This document shows, one piece after another, positions 52,019 to 61,286 of a stretch of DNA of 64,000 nt. The notes beneath the pieces are model-generated. The model was not told the DNA's origin. It made no database searches and saw only the letters and a program-made list of their open reading frames with translations. Position 1 is the stretch's first letter; the number at the start of each line of letters is the position of its first letter. Where the stretch lies: contig CAZSUY010000009.1 in assembly GCA_964610155.1 (NCBI GenBank), positions 1-64,000 on the forward strand, written 5' to 3'. The DNA comes from JAFGBM01 sp964610155. GTDB lineage: Bacteria > Actinomycetota > Actinomycetes > Actinomycetales > Demequinaceae. Position numbers and translations under genes: made by a program.

Positions 52019-54228
52019 ACGAACTGCTCCGCTCCCCCCGCTCACCGTGGATGGCGACACCCCTCATCGCTGTCGTGACGTATACCTCACTCTGGGCCAT
52101 GGCGGCGATGATCGTGCTCGGACCCTGGGCTCGTACGACCGCTCTTGCCCTCGCCATCCTGACCTTCGTCGTCATGATCGCGCGGCTGGCCTCTAGCTCG
52201 AAGGTCACCCCGACGATTACTGGAATGCTTGTGGCGGTCGTCGTCCTCGTTCCCATCTACGCCCAGGACCCCGAGGGGCACAGGTATTTGCTTCCCAGCC
52301 CATCGGCCCTCACGGCCCTGTTCCAGAGCCTCGGCGATGGCCTCGACTACGCCGCGACGGCCACCTCCCCCATGGTCGTGGACCACGCCTTCGGTTCTCT
52401 CCTTACGGCCGGAATCCTGGGACTCTTCCTCGCTGCGGAACATGTCGCGGTGTCCTGGCGTGCCGTCGCAAGTTCCGGGCTCGTGCTCTTCGCCCCCTGG
52501 ATTCCCGCCGCCGTTCTCGCCCATCAGGTGTCGACCACCGCACTCCTTGCGGGCCTCGCCGCCTGGGTCGCCGCGATGACCCTGTCGAGAAAAAATGCCC
52601 CTATCGAGCGAGGAATCTCCCTTACCTCAGCCGCCACCGCGACCCTGGCTTCCCTGGCCCTTTCGGGCATCGCGATTCCGGCCGCCCTTGACAGCGAAGG
52701 CTGGGGGTCGATCCCCCCGTTGAATCCATCCGACCTGTTCGATTCGACCCAACTGAGCCTTGACCTCGACCTCCGCAATTCCCTCGCCGAGAACTCCGAT
52801 ATCCCAGTTCTCCTCTACGTCTCCTCCGGGCCGCGTCCCGATGCTTTCCGCTTGTTGACGCTCACCGACTTCGATGGCGCTGGGTGGAACTACGAAGCGC
52901 CGGATCCGACGGACCGTTCGGCGAACTCTGGCCTTCTCTGGCCGGAATCCGTCCCGGGCTGGAACGAAAGCGAACTGGTACGGCTCGACGTGATCGTCTA
53001 TTCCCTCGTGGAGAACCACCTACCCATACCCACGACTCCCCGCCAGGTCGAGGTGGCAGGAAACTGGACCTACGATTCCGGAAGCGACACCATCATCGGC
53101 AACAAGGAATCGACCGAGAACCTCACGTACACCATCGTGTCCGATGTGTCCTTCTACACGGCGAAAGCCCTCCGCGACACGGACGACCTCCTCGCTCCGA
53201 GCCTAGGCCTCGACCTGATCGATCCCGAGTACCTCGAGATACCGCCCACGGTCGACCTCGCCAACATTCGTAGTGTCGCGGAGGGCCTGACGAACGAAGA
53301 GGCGACGCGATACGACAAGACCCTCGCGATCCAGAACTACCTGAGAAATCCCTCGATCTTCACCTATTCCACCTCTGTTGAAACCTCATCGGATGACGTG
53401 GTCTCCGACTTCCTTGAGTCAAAAGAGGGATACTGCCTCCAATTCGCGACGACCATGGTGGTCTTGCTCCGATCTCTTGGGATTCCCGCCCGCATGGGGT
53501 ACGGCTTCCTCGCCGGAGAATACGACACTTCCAACGGATACGTGGTCAGGGGAAGGGACGCCCACGTGTGGCCCGAGGTGTACTTCCCCGGTGAGGGCTG
53601 GGCGCGATTCGAACCGACCCCCTCGATTCAGACCGGCGCACCCCCGAGTTGGGCGGACCCTTTCGGTAGCGGTATCCCGGTACCACGCGAGGTCCTCGAG
53701 GGTGGTGGCTATCCCCCCGGCCCACTCCCCGAGGGGCCGACGAATCCCGAGAACGGGCCATTGACGCCTGACGATACCTCCCCGTTCCTTTCCACATGGG
53801 CCCCGTGGGCTTTGGGCGCGGTCCTCGCCACCGCCCTCTTCTGGGTCTTCCTCCTATGGAGACGCCGAACAGTAGCGGCCGTCAGGGCATTCCATGGCCC
53901 CGAGGGCGCCTGGCAGCGCCTGGCGGACCGCCTTGGGACCCTGGCGTGGCCAACGTCGGCCACCCCATTAGAGGCCCGATCCCATGTCCTTCGGGGAATC
54001 GGACGAATCGCCGGTAGACCCCCCACCAAGGGAAGCGCCGATGCCCTCGTCTCGTTGAGCGGTGCCGTCTCCGATCACCGCTATTCCCCTGGGGGCACGC
54101 TCGCGACGCAGACGCAACTCGACGCATGGGCGACCGAAGTGATCACCGAGGCAGAGAGCGCAACGAAGGAGGCTACAGGTCGCCCTGCTCGCGGCGGCGT
54201 TCAAACCGCTCCTCGAGGCGGTTCATGA
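52015..54228 (+). CDS. TgpA-like membrane transglutaminase/cysteine-peptidase-fold protein
   Basis: This is a 737-aa protein. Several TM helices fill residues 1-230. A large extracytoplasmic domain contains the transglutaminase core with Cys in SKEGYCLQFATTMVVLLRSL, His in RGRDAHVWPEVYF, and a following Asp/Glu region. A Pro-rich linker, one TM helix and a cytoplasmic tail end it. The GTG overlaps the DUF58 stop. The moxR-DUF58-TgpA trio is widespread, and the role may be wall or protein cross-linking. Its 3' end overlaps the opposite-strand DUF3040 gene by 56 bases. Confidence 0.92.
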   Translation: MNELLRSPRSPWMATPLIAVVTYTSLWAMAAMIVLGPWARTTALALAILTFVVMIARLASSSKVTPTITGMLVAVVVLVPIYAQDPEGHRYLLPSPSALTALFQSLGDGLDYAATATSPMVVDHAFGSLLTAGILGLFLAAEHVAVSWRAVASSGLVLFAPWIPAAVLAHQVSTTALLAGLAAWVAAMTLSRKNAPIERGISLTSAATATLASLALSGIAIPAALDSEGWGSIPPLNPSDLFDSTQLSLDLDLRNSLAENSDIPVLLYVSSGPRPDAFRLLTLTDFDGAGWNYEAPDPTDRSANSGLLWPESVPGWNESELVRLDVIVYSLVENHLPIPTTPRQVEVAGNWTYDSGSDTIIGNKESTENLTYTIVSDVSFYTAKALRDTDDLLAPSLGLDLIDPEYLEIPPTVDLANIRSVAEGLTNEEATRYDKTLAIQNYLRNPSIFTYSTSVETSSDDVVSDFLESKEGYCLQFATTMVVLLRSLGIPARMGYGFLAGEYDTSNGYVVRGRDAHVWPEVYFPGEGWARFEPTPSIQTGAPPSWADPFGSGIPVPREVLEGGGYPPGPLPEGPTNPENGPLTPDDTSPFLSTWAPWALGAVLATALFWVFLLWRRRTVAAVRAFHGPEGAWQRLADRLGTLAWPTSATPLEARSHVLRGIGRIAGRPPTKGSADALVSLSGAVSDHRYSPGGTLATQTQLDAWATEVITEAESATKEATGRPARGGVQTAPRGGS

Positions 54229-54538
54229 AGCCCTTCCGCGGTTGAGGCCCCTTCTTTTTCGCTGAGACCTTGGCGGGTCCGCTCGCCGAGGATCCGCGTG
54301 AGAGCGCCCATAGGGCACTCGCCGTCATCACGGCGAAACCGGCGATGCCGAGAAGTGGGACCTGGAATATCACTCCGGCCAACACGATGCCGAGTCCCGC
54401 AAGGATTCCAAGGCCCGAGGCAAGAAGCAGTCCCCCCGAGCGGTGGGCGTGCTTCATCGCGCTCTTGAGCTTCGGATCGGTCCCGAGGTCACGCTCAAGT
54501 TCGTTGAGAACACGCTGCTCATACTCAGACAGCGGCAT
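54173..54538 (-). CDS. DUF3040-domain small membrane protein
   Basis: This is a 121-aa protein starting MPLSEYEQRVLNELERDL, the DUF3040 signature. Two TM helices follow (about 35-75), then a basic cytoplasmic tail. The function is unknown. It is typical of actinobacteria near the division cluster. The ATG at 54538 has GAGGAG upstream. A longer open frame lacks similarity. Confidence 0.92.
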   Translation of the reverse strand: MPLSEYEQRVLNELERDLGTDPKLKSAMKHAHRSGGLLLASGLGILAGLGIVLAGVIFQVPLLGIAGFAVMTASALWALSRGSSASGPAKVSAKKKGPQPRKGFMNRLEERFERRREQGDL

Positions 54539-54610
54539 CCTGGTCTCCTCTACTTCTCTCCGTACCTTAAAGGATAGTTCCCCTTTGGCCGGAGAACCAC
54601 ACGAGGCAAA

Positions 54611-54648
54611 TGAAACGGAGGCCGCTCCCCATTGGGGGGCGGCCTCCG
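54611..54648 (-). terminator. Intrinsic terminator after the cold-shock gene
   Basis: Two 15-base arms, CGGAGGCCGCTCCCC-like and its near-complement, pair across ATT. On the minus strand the stem is followed by TTTCATTT. It lies 16 bases past the cold-shock stop codon. Confidence 0.75.
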
Positions 54649-54663
54649 ACACGTTGTCCGGTG

Positions 54664-54873
54664 CTACAGCGGGTGGACCTTCTCGGCCTGCGGACCCTTG
54701 GGGCCCTGCACAACCTCAAATTCCACGCGTTGCTGCTCCGTGAGCGAACGATAACCCTCGGACTCTATGGCCGAGTAGTGAACGAAAACATCCTGTCCTC
54801 CGCCATCTTGGGCTATGAAACCATAACCCTTTTCAGCGTTGAACCATTTAACAGCACCCTGGGGCATTGCCAT
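54664..54873 (-). CDS. Cold-shock-domain RNA-binding protein
   Basis: This is a 69-aa cold-shock domain. RNP1 is KGYGFI and RNP2 is DVFVHYS. VKWFNAEKGYGFIAQDGG is the family signature. It binds single-stranded nucleic acid and melts RNA structure. The gene has its own promoter, a leader of about 95 bases and a strong terminator, so it is a single transcription unit. Confidence 0.97.
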   Translation of the reverse strand: MAMPQGAVKWFNAEKGYGFIAQDGGGQDVFVHYSAIESEGYRSLTEQQRVEFEVVQGPKGPQAEKVHPL

Positions 54874-54974
54874 CCTTACTGCCTGTCGTCCCTACCGGGG
54901 ACTCGGCGGTTCGGCACGTCACCGAACCTCGCTGCCGTAATGCCGTGCCCCACGTCCTGTACCGGTCAAACCAG

Positions 54975-55003
54975 ACAGTATGCGTCGCACACTCTCACTG
55001 CAA
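54975..55003 (-). promoter_or_regulatory. Promoter of the cold-shock gene
   Basis: TTGCAG (54998-55003) and TACTGT (54975-54980) are separated by 17 bases on the minus strand. A transcript from here would carry a leader of about 95 bases, as is usual for cold-shock genes. Confidence 0.55.
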
Positions 55004-55030
55004 CATGACAAGCATGACAGAAAAACCGCC

Positions 55031-55945
55031 CTAGAGCACGCCCTTACCGCGATCGGCGAGGAATTTTTCAAACTCGGCCCCGATCTCATCGGCCGTCGGG
55101 AGCTTGCCATCGAACGGTAGAACACTCCCCCTTGACTCAATAAGATCGTCGTACTGCCTCTCCAAACCCTTCACGATTTCCTGGACTTCATCGGATGCCG
55201 CAACCTGCAACTCGATGTCCTCAAACGCTCGCCGAGCCGCCTCATCGAGGGCTCCCGGATCGCAGTTGATGGCGGTCCTTTCCTTGAGGATCTCCATCGC
55301 TCGTTGCGCCGCTTGCGGATACGTCGTGGATGAGAGGTAGTGCGGAACGTGAACCGCGATCGTCAGAGCATCAAGTCCCCACTTCCCGAAGCGATACTCC
55401 AGGAGATTCGACGCGCTCGCGGGAATGGTCACCGTTCCGAAGAACGAGGGCTCCGATGGAAGAAGATCCGATCGGGTCCCGTGAAGGGTCGCCTGGAGCC
55501 CTCGCGTGTGAGGGGTGGCCATGGGGATTCCGTTTGCCCCGACGACGAGCGTGACACCGAGCCGATCGACTAGGGCCCGCACTTCCCGGACGTACGCCTC
55601 CCAGAGCATGTCCGGCTCGTGACCATGAAGGAGGAGGAATGCCCGCCCGTCGGCGTCCCTGACCATGTCGACCACGAGATGGGGCTCGTCGTATTCCGTC
55701 CACTCATTGATGCTGAACACCATCTCCGGGCGACGCGATCGATAATCAAGCAGTCTGTCGATATCGAAGTCCGCGACCCGGACCGGCTCGCACTCGTCGA
55801 GGATGTGACGGGAGAGGACAAGCCCAGCATTACCCGCATCGATGAAACCCCGGAGCGAGTGGAGGAGCACCAGGGGCTCCTCCCCACGCGCCCCCTCCCA
55901 GGCCTTCACTCCATGTGGATCCAGCGTCACCAATTCGTCGCTCAT
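55031..55945 (-). CDS. PAC2-family protein (proteasome-assembly-chaperone-like)
   Basis: This is a 304-aa soluble protein with the PAC2 fold. Markers are LLHSLRGFIDAGNAGLVLS near the N-terminus, FLLLHGHEPDMLWEAY, and VVGANGIPMATPHTR. The C-terminal third is helical. Eukaryotic relatives help assemble the proteasome. The bacterial function is unproven, although the family is common in proteasome-bearing actinobacteria. It is divergent from the HelD-like gene. Confidence 0.9.
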   Translation of the reverse strand: MSDELVTLDPHGVKAWEGARGEEPLVLLHSLRGFIDAGNAGLVLSRHILDECEPVRVADFDIDRLLDYRSRRPEMVFSINEWTEYDEPHLVVDMVRDADGRAFLLLHGHEPDMLWEAYVREVRALVDRLGVTLVVGANGIPMATPHTRGLQATLHGTRSDLLPSEPSFFGTVTIPASASNLLEYRFGKWGLDALTIAVHVPHYLSSTTYPQAAQRAMEILKERTAINCDPGALDEAARRAFEDIELQVAASDEVQEIVKGLERQYDDLIESRGSVLPFDGKLPTADEIGAEFEKFLADRGKGVL

Positions 55946-56073
55946 CGCTCCATCTTCTCATGGTGGCACGCCGCCAACCCAAGCCCGATCGGACACCGAA
56001 GAACGACAAGGCCCCAAGGCCTGGGATAATGGATGGCCAACAATTCAAGCCCACTCCATCCGAAGGGTCAGAA

Positions 56074-58272
56074 ATGCAAGACGCCCCCGGCCTCGGTACC
56101 GAGCAGGCCGTCATCGATCTCATGTACACGCGACTCGATGAGTTGCGCGCGGAGGCGGAAACGCGCTTGGCCTCCACCCGCCGTGAGGGGCCATCGGGGA
56201 CCCCCCAGAATCGCTCCGAGCGCGATGCCTTCGCCACCTTGTACGAGGATCGAATCGCCACGCTCGACGCGGTGGAGGATCGCCTGTGCTTCGGCCGGAT
56301 CGACGGAGCCTCGGGCGAGAGGCACTACATCGGGCGAATCGGGATCTCGGATCCCGAGCACGTTCCTATCCTCACCGATTGGCGGGCAAGGGCCGCCGCC
56401 CCCTTCTACTCCGCGACCTCGAGGGATCCCCAAGGCGTCGTCAACCGCCGCCATATCACCACGGTCGGGAGGCGGGTCGCGGCCATCGAGGACGACGTTC
56501 TCGATATCGACGCCCTGAAGGCGAGCGGCCGCAACGCCGAATTGATCGGTGAGGGCGCCCTTCTTGCCGCGCTCTCCCAGCGGCGGACGGGTCACATGTC
56601 CGACATTGTCGCCACGATCCAGGCCGAACAGGACGCCGTGGTTCGGGCCCCCCTTGCCGAGGCGCTGGTGGTTCAGGGAGGACCCGGCACGGGGAAAACC
56701 GCCGTCGCCCTACACCGGGCCGCCTTCCTGCTGTACCACCACCGGCAACGGCTGGAGGCCTCAGGCGTGCTCCTGATCGGGCCATCGACGAGGTTCCTCA
56801 AGTACATCGACCACGTCCTGCCCTCCCTCGGAGAGACGGGTGCGATATCCACCACACTTGCGGGTCTCGTACCTGGTGTCGACGCTCAGGCGAGGGAATC
56901 GGACGAGGTCGCCGCCGTCAAGGGTCGTGCCTCGATGGCGCGTGTCATCGCGAGAGCCGTGCGCGAGCGACAGCGTCTTCCCCTGGACGATCAGGAGGTC
57001 ATGATCGATGGCCGTGTGGTCGTCATTCGCAGAGAGGACATCGCCGATGCCCAGGCCCACGCCCGCCGCGATGGGTCACCCCACAACATCGCCCGCGCTG
57101 TATTCGCCAAGGACATGATTCGTCGGCTCGCGACCCAACTCTCCGACCTTTTAGGCGAGGGCCTCGGCAAGATGGATCGCCGGGAACTCGAAGGAGACCT
57201 CCGCGATGTTCGCGAGATCCGAGTCGCCCTCAACCTCGCCTGGCTCCCGCTCACGGCCGAACAACTCCTTCGGGACCTATTCTCCCGCCCCTATCTTCTC
57301 GACCATGCCGCCCCCCGGATGAGCCGAGCCGATCGAGCCCTGCTCCATCGGAGGCCCGATGTCCCCTTCACCGATGCCGATGTCCCTCTACTCGATGAGG
57401 CCTTCGACCTCCTGGGAGACATACCCGGCGGAGAAGCCAGGGGAAGCGGTCCGACGAAGGAGGAAATTGAGTATGCCCGTGGGGTGCTCGACATTTTTGG
57501 GGGCGGGATGGTCAATGCGGACCTTCTCGCCCGAAGGATGGCCGGAACTAGGGCTCGCCTGACGGTTGCCGAACGGGCCGCACTCGACCGTCGATGGGCC
57601 TTCGGTCATGTCGTCGTTGATGAGGCTCAGGAACTCTCCCCCATGGCGTGGCGCATGCTCCTCCGTCGCTGCCCCACCAAGTCCTTCACCATCGTCGGTG
57701 ACATCGCTCAGACGGCCTCCGCCGCGGGTGCCCGCGATTGGTCCGAGGCCCTCGACCCAATATTCGGCGATGCCTGGACCGAACGAACCCTCACCGTCGG
57801 CTACCGTATCCCCGCTAGCGTGGCGAATTCGGCACAGGCTTTCGCCCTCGCTGCAGGCCTCCCCATTAGCCCCCTCTCCGCCGTTCGTGAGGTCTCCGAC
57901 GCGGTGCGGTTTACCCGATCTGACGATCCCATCGCTGAGGCCGCCCGGATCGCCCGCGGCCATGCCGACCGGCTAGCTGCATCCGGGGGTGGTACCTCAG
58001 CGATCATCGCTCCCGATGGCGAAACCGCTGCTGCCCTCGGTGCCGTCGCGGATGTGGCCGAGATCTCGGTGCTATCTGCCCGGGACGCCAAGGGATTGGA
58101 GTTCGACGTCGTCGTTATCATCGAGCCCACCCTCATTGGTGCGCGACCCGGTGATCTTTATGTCGCCCTCACCCGGCCGACCAGCATCCTTGAGGTGGTC
58201 TATAGCGAGCCCCTACCTCCGGGGCTCGGCCAGGGGATGCGTGGTTCCGGGCGCCGTGACCGATCGGGCTAG
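56074..58272 (+). CDS. helD: HelD/UvrD-like superfamily 1 helicase, probable RNA-polymerase-associated
   Basis: This is a 732-aa SF1 protein. The N-terminal coiled-coil arm (residues 1-60, ending DRIATLDAVEDRL) and an insertion within the motor are typical of actinobacterial HelD. Walker A is GGPGTGKTAVALHRA, and Walker B is HVVVDEAQELSPMAW. GVGYR-like motif IV and the late VYVALTRPT motif VI complete the motor. Mycobacterial HelD removes stalled RNA polymerase from DNA, and the related HelR gives rifampicin tolerance. I start at the ATG at 56074, preceded by GAAGGG. An ATG at 56029 is in frame. Confidence 0.88.
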   Translation: MQDAPGLGTEQAVIDLMYTRLDELRAEAETRLASTRREGPSGTPQNRSERDAFATLYEDRIATLDAVEDRLCFGRIDGASGERHYIGRIGISDPEHVPILTDWRARAAAPFYSATSRDPQGVVNRRHITTVGRRVAAIEDDVLDIDALKASGRNAELIGEGALLAALSQRRTGHMSDIVATIQAEQDAVVRAPLAEALVVQGGPGTGKTAVALHRAAFLLYHHRQRLEASGVLLIGPSTRFLKYIDHVLPSLGETGAISTTLAGLVPGVDAQARESDEVAAVKGRASMARVIARAVRERQRLPLDDQEVMIDGRVVVIRREDIADAQAHARRDGSPHNIARAVFAKDMIRRLATQLSDLLGEGLGKMDRRELEGDLRDVREIRVALNLAWLPLTAEQLLRDLFSRPYLLDHAAPRMSRADRALLHRRPDVPFTDADVPLLDEAFDLLGDIPGGEARGSGPTKEEIEYARGVLDIFGGGMVNADLLARRMAGTRARLTVAERAALDRRWAFGHVVVDEAQELSPMAWRMLLRRCPTKSFTIVGDIAQTASAAGARDWSEALDPIFGDAWTERTLTVGYRIPASVANSAQAFALAAGLPISPLSAVREVSDAVRFTRSDDPIAEAARIARGHADRLAASGGGTSAIIAPDGETAAALGAVADVAEISVLSARDAKGLEFDVVVIIEPTLIGARPGDLYVALTRPTSILEVVYSEPLPPGLGQGMRGSGRRDRSG

Positions 58273-59075
58273 TTCGTCTGACAGGGTCCGGCCCCGGCTA
58301 TGGCTAGTCCGGCGAGATCGCCCGGGCCCCAGGTCGTAAGCGACGTATTGCTTGGGTTCATCAACTCGAGCGGATCGTCGACGTGGCCAAGCCCGACGAC
58401 GTGCCCCAACTCATGCATGATGACCGCAAGGACGAGGTCCGAACCCCCACTCGTCGACATGAAGTGCCCGACATCGTCAGCATCCAGAATGACAACCCCC
58501 CCGACGAGGTATCTCTGATCTCCGAATGCCCCAGGCACCGAACTCGAACCACCTAGGCCAGTCACGGTGCCCGTGAACTCGGGAGTGCCCGTGGCGCTCG
58601 ACCAACCGACAATGAGCGGAACGAACCTCTCTCCGTAGACATCTGGCTGGATGAGGGCTCGGTCGAAACTGGCGACCTCGGAGGTGTAACCCTCGAATTC
58701 GAAGGCCAGGCCCGTCACGGCCGAGACCTGATCAATGGCCGCAAGGATGAGGCGCTCCCCCCCGGGAGGCGCCCCGTCGGGGTTAATCACGAAGTCAATT
58801 TGCCGACACGGATCCCAGCGCACGGGAGCTCCGTTGTCATCTTTCATCATGAAGTCATATAGCCCAACGGTGGTCACCTCAACCTCGGGCTTGATCCTCT
58901 CTGCACCCGGCTCCGGAATCGGAATCCTGTAGTCCTCCCCGTTGATTTCCAGCGCATTCCTTGGGGTACCGATGTGCTGGACGTCTGTCCATGTCAGGCC
59001 CGACAGGCCGAAATAGACGACGGCGACGAAGATGAAGAACAGGAAGCTTAGCCAGAATTTGGCTCGTGAGGTCAT
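58269..59075 (-). CDS. Matrixin-like zinc metalloprotease, membrane-anchored or secreted
   Basis: This is a 268-aa protein. An N-terminal hydrophobic helix (about 6-28) acts as signal or anchor. The C-terminal peptidase domain holds HELGHVVGLGH (221-231), the metzincin zinc site with three His and the catalytic Glu, followed by a Met-turn in LELMNPS. Residues 30-60 may be a short pro-region. Substrate is unknown. The ATG at 59075 gives the natural signal segment. The stop codon shares CTAG with the convergent HelD-like gene. Confidence 0.88.
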   Translation of the reverse strand: MTSRAKFWLSFLFFIFVAVVYFGLSGLTWTDVQHIGTPRNALEINGEDYRIPIPEPGAERIKPEVEVTTVGLYDFMMKDDNGAPVRWDPCRQIDFVINPDGAPPGGERLILAAIDQVSAVTGLAFEFEGYTSEVASFDRALIQPDVYGERFVPLIVGWSSATGTPEFTGTVTGLGGSSSVPGAFGDQRYLVGGVVILDADDVGHFMSTSGGSDLVLAVIMHELGHVVGLGHVDDPLELMNPSNTSLTTWGPGDLAGLAIAGAGPCQTN

Positions 59076-59130
59076 AGGTATAGATTGCCAGGTTCTTGGA
59101 CGGCATGGTAACGACGTGATTAGTGCCACA

Positions 59131-60336
59131 ATGGTCCCCGTGCGCGCATTGTTCCTAGAGAACCTCCACCCCAAGGCCACCGAAATCCTTGGCGACGCCG
59201 GTATCGAGGTGATTGCGCAATCCGGCGCCCTGGATGAGGACGAACTGATCAAGGCCCTCGAAGGGGTCGAACTCATCGGCCTCAGATCCAAGACCGCGCT
59301 GACGGCCAAGGTATTCGAGTCTGCTACGAGCCTCATCGCTGCCGGAGCCTTCAGCGTCGGAACGAACCAGGTCGATCTCGCCGTCGCCGCACGGAAGGGC
59401 ATCGCGGTCTTCAATGCGCCGTTCTCGAATACCCGCTCTGTCGTCGAACTTGCCATCAGCGAAATCATTGGCCTCATGCGACGCCTTCCGGAACACAACT
59501 GCCTCCTCCACGAAGGCAACTGGAGCAAAAGTGCTGAAGGCTCCCACGAGATCAGGGGCCGAACCCTCGGCATCGTCGGCTACGGCAATATCGGTTCGCA
59601 GTTGTCCGTCATCGCGGAGGCGCTCGGCCTCAATGTCGTATTCTTCGACATCGCCGAGAAGCTCTCGCTCGGGAATGCCACCCCGATGCTCTCCCTCGCC
59701 GAACTCCTCGAGACGTCCGATATCGTCACCTTGCATGTGGATGGCCGCCCAGGAAATGCTGGCTTCTTCGGCAAGCAGGAATTCGATGGTATGAAGAAGG
59801 GGTCGATCTTCCTCAATCTGTCCCGCGGTTTTGTCGTTGACGTGGAGGCCCTCCACGATGCGATCGAGGCCGGCCACATCGCGGGTGCGGCGATCGATGT
59901 CTTCCCTGTTGAGCCGAATAGGAAGGGGGACCCGTTCACGACCCCCCTCCAGGGCCTGACGAACGTCTTTCTGACCCCGCACATCGCCGGATCGACCGAG
60001 GAGGCCCAGCGCGACATTGGCATCTTCGTGGCGACTCGGCTTCGGGACTACGTGAAGAATGGATCGACCTCGCTGAGCGTCAATCTTCCCAATCTGTCGC
60101 TTGAGCATTCAGGCGGCTCGCACCGGCTCGCCCACCTTCACGAGAACGTGCCCGGCGTACTCGCCGCCGTGAACAACGTCTTCGCCGCCCATACGGTCAA
60201 TATCGAGGGCCAGTTGCTCGCGACCAGGGGCGAACTCGGATATGTGGTGACGGATGTCGCCTCAGGAATCACAGATGAAGTGATCGCTGAACTACAGGCG
60301 ATGCCTGCGACGGTAAGGCTCCGAGTCCTGTCATAG
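59131..60336 (+). CDS. serA: D-3-phosphoglycerate dehydrogenase
   Basis: This is a 401-aa NAD enzyme that commits 3-phosphoglycerate to serine. The nucleotide fold is GRTLGIVGYGNIGSQLSVIA. The catalytic Arg is in LNLSRGFVVDVEAL, and His in PHIAGSTEEAQ. A C-terminal ACT domain (VPGVLAAVNNVFAAHTVNIE) would bind serine. At this length it is the short E. coli type, without the extra intervening domain found in the mycobacterial enzyme of about 530 aa. The start is ATG at 59131. It is convergent with nrdR. Confidence 0.95.
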   Translation: MVPVRALFLENLHPKATEILGDAGIEVIAQSGALDEDELIKALEGVELIGLRSKTALTAKVFESATSLIAAGAFSVGTNQVDLAVAARKGIAVFNAPFSNTRSVVELAISEIIGLMRRLPEHNCLLHEGNWSKSAEGSHEIRGRTLGIVGYGNIGSQLSVIAEALGLNVVFFDIAEKLSLGNATPMLSLAELLETSDIVTLHVDGRPGNAGFFGKQEFDGMKKGSIFLNLSRGFVVDVEALHDAIEAGHIAGAAIDVFPVEPNRKGDPFTTPLQGLTNVFLTPHIAGSTEEAQRDIGIFVATRLRDYVKNGSTSLSVNLPNLSLEHSGGSHRLAHLHENVPGVLAAVNNVFAAHTVNIEGQLLATRGELGYVVTDVASGITDEVIAELQAMPATVRLRVLS

Positions 60337-60342
60337 GGCCGA

Positions 60343-60798
60343 CTAGGTGGTCGCGTCCTCCTCACGGAGCCGCGCGATCTCACGCTCAAAATCATCGAGG
60401 GACGAATAGCCCCGGTAGACGCTCGCGAATCTGAGGTAGGCGATCTCGTCCAGTTCCCGTAGCGGTGCAAGGATGGCTCGCCCCACCTCCTCGCTTTTCA
60501 CCTCGGCCTGGCCGGTCCCGCGAATCGCATCCTCGACCTTCTTGACTAGGATCTCGATCGCGTCGTCGTCCACGCCGCGACCCTGGCAGGCCTTTTTCAA
60601 GCCAAGGAGGATCTTCTGCCGATTGAACGGTTCCGCGACCCCGGACCGCTTGAGGATGTTGAGGCTGACTTTCTCGACCGTGCTAAAACGCCGACTGCAT
60701 ACCGTGCATTCGCGCCGACGACGGATGGAGGTCCCATCCTCAGTGGTCCGGGAATCGATCACCCGGGAGTCATCGGCGCGGCAGAATGGACAGTGCAT
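60343..60798 (-). CDS. nrdR: Transcriptional repressor NrdR
   Basis: This is a 151-aa regulator of ribonucleotide reductase genes. The N-terminal zinc ribbon has MHCPFCRADDSRVIDSR and RRECTVCSRRFST, and an ATP-cone domain follows (SGVAEPFNRQKILLGLKKA). It senses dATP/ATP and represses nrd operons. No nrd genes are in the window. The ATG at 60798 is the family start. The next gene upstream is the LysM protein, as in many actinobacteria. Confidence 0.97.
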   Translation of the reverse strand: MHCPFCRADDSRVIDSRTTEDGTSIRRRRECTVCSRRFSTVEKVSLNILKRSGVAEPFNRQKILLGLKKACQGRGVDDDAIEILVKKVEDAIRGTGQAEVKSEEVGRAILAPLRELDEIAYLRFASVYRGYSSLDDFEREIARLREEDATT

Positions 60799-60847
60799 GC
60801 CCCCACTGTGGCACGAATGGGCATCGCGACGCGCGCCCGCATCCCCC

Positions 60848-61153
60848 CTAGGGGGCGACCGGAATGAGAATCTGCTCCCCAGCGCGGATGCTCGCACCAT
60901 CGAGATCATTGAGGACGATGATCTCGTCAACGACATCCCGTGTGGATTGCCCCGGACCAGCGAGCGTGCTGGCGATCCCCCAAAGGGTCTCCCCCGATTG
61001 TGCCGTGTACGTGTCTATTGGCTTGGGAGCCGTTAGCCCTTCGGCGAAGGCCTGGGATCCGACGATGACCCCGGTAACCACGAGGGCAAAGAACATGAAC
61101 GTACGAGCGAGGCGTCCCTGCCGGGTGAGCCTCCCGTCCGGTCGCATGAGCAT
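60848..61153 (-). CDS. LysM-domain protein beside lexA, probable SOS-induced division or wall factor
   Basis: This is a 101-aa protein. A TM helix (about 18-38, FMFFALVVTGVIVGSQAFA) is followed by a LysM domain starting YTAQSGETLWGIASTLAG and ending GEQILIPV. LysM binds peptidoglycan. The place next to lexA, the small size and the SOS box 16 bases upstream match the YneA/ChiZ-type division inhibitors of other Gram-positive bacteria, but that is inference. The ATG at 61153 follows GGAGGAGGCG. A second ATG lies six bases on. Confidence 0.88.
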   Translation of the reverse strand: MLMRPDGRLTRQGRLARTFMFFALVVTGVIVGSQAFAEGLTAPKPIDTYTAQSGETLWGIASTLAGPGQSTRDVVDEIIVLNDLDGASIRAGEQILIPVAP

Positions 61154-61168
61154 CGCCTCCTCCTTTCC

Positions 61169-61184
61169 TCGAACACCTGTTCGA
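61169..61184. promoter_or_regulatory. LexA (SOS) box upstream of the LysM gene
   Basis: TCGAAC-ACCT-GTTCGA is a perfect SOS palindrome, 16 bases before the LysM ATG. It lies between the divergent LysM and lexA genes. Confidence 0.9.
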
Positions 61185-61236
61185 TTCATCTCGACTCTAG
61201 ATGTAGCACGAATGTGCGACACGCCGCAAGACTTTT

Positions 61237-61252
61237 TCGAACATATGTTTGA
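61237..61252. promoter_or_regulatory. LexA (SOS) box upstream of lexA
   Basis: TCGAAC-ATAT-GTTTGA differs from the perfect palindrome at one base. It lies 142 bases before the lexA ATG and 84 before the LysM ATG, so both genes may be under its control. Confidence 0.75.
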
Positions 61253-61286
61253 TTATCTGCGCCAGGTGCCCTACCGTCTTGTCTTG

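Noticed and set aside
56029..56034. GGATAATGG as a promoter -10 for the HelD-like gene
   Set aside because: The hexamer looks good but no -35 is found at a proper distance, and the alternative ATG lies inside it.
59076..59573. N-terminal extension of the metalloprotease frame across serA
   Set aside because: It is Ser/Arg-rich shadow sequence opposite a clear serA, and the signal segment begins at the ATG at 59075.
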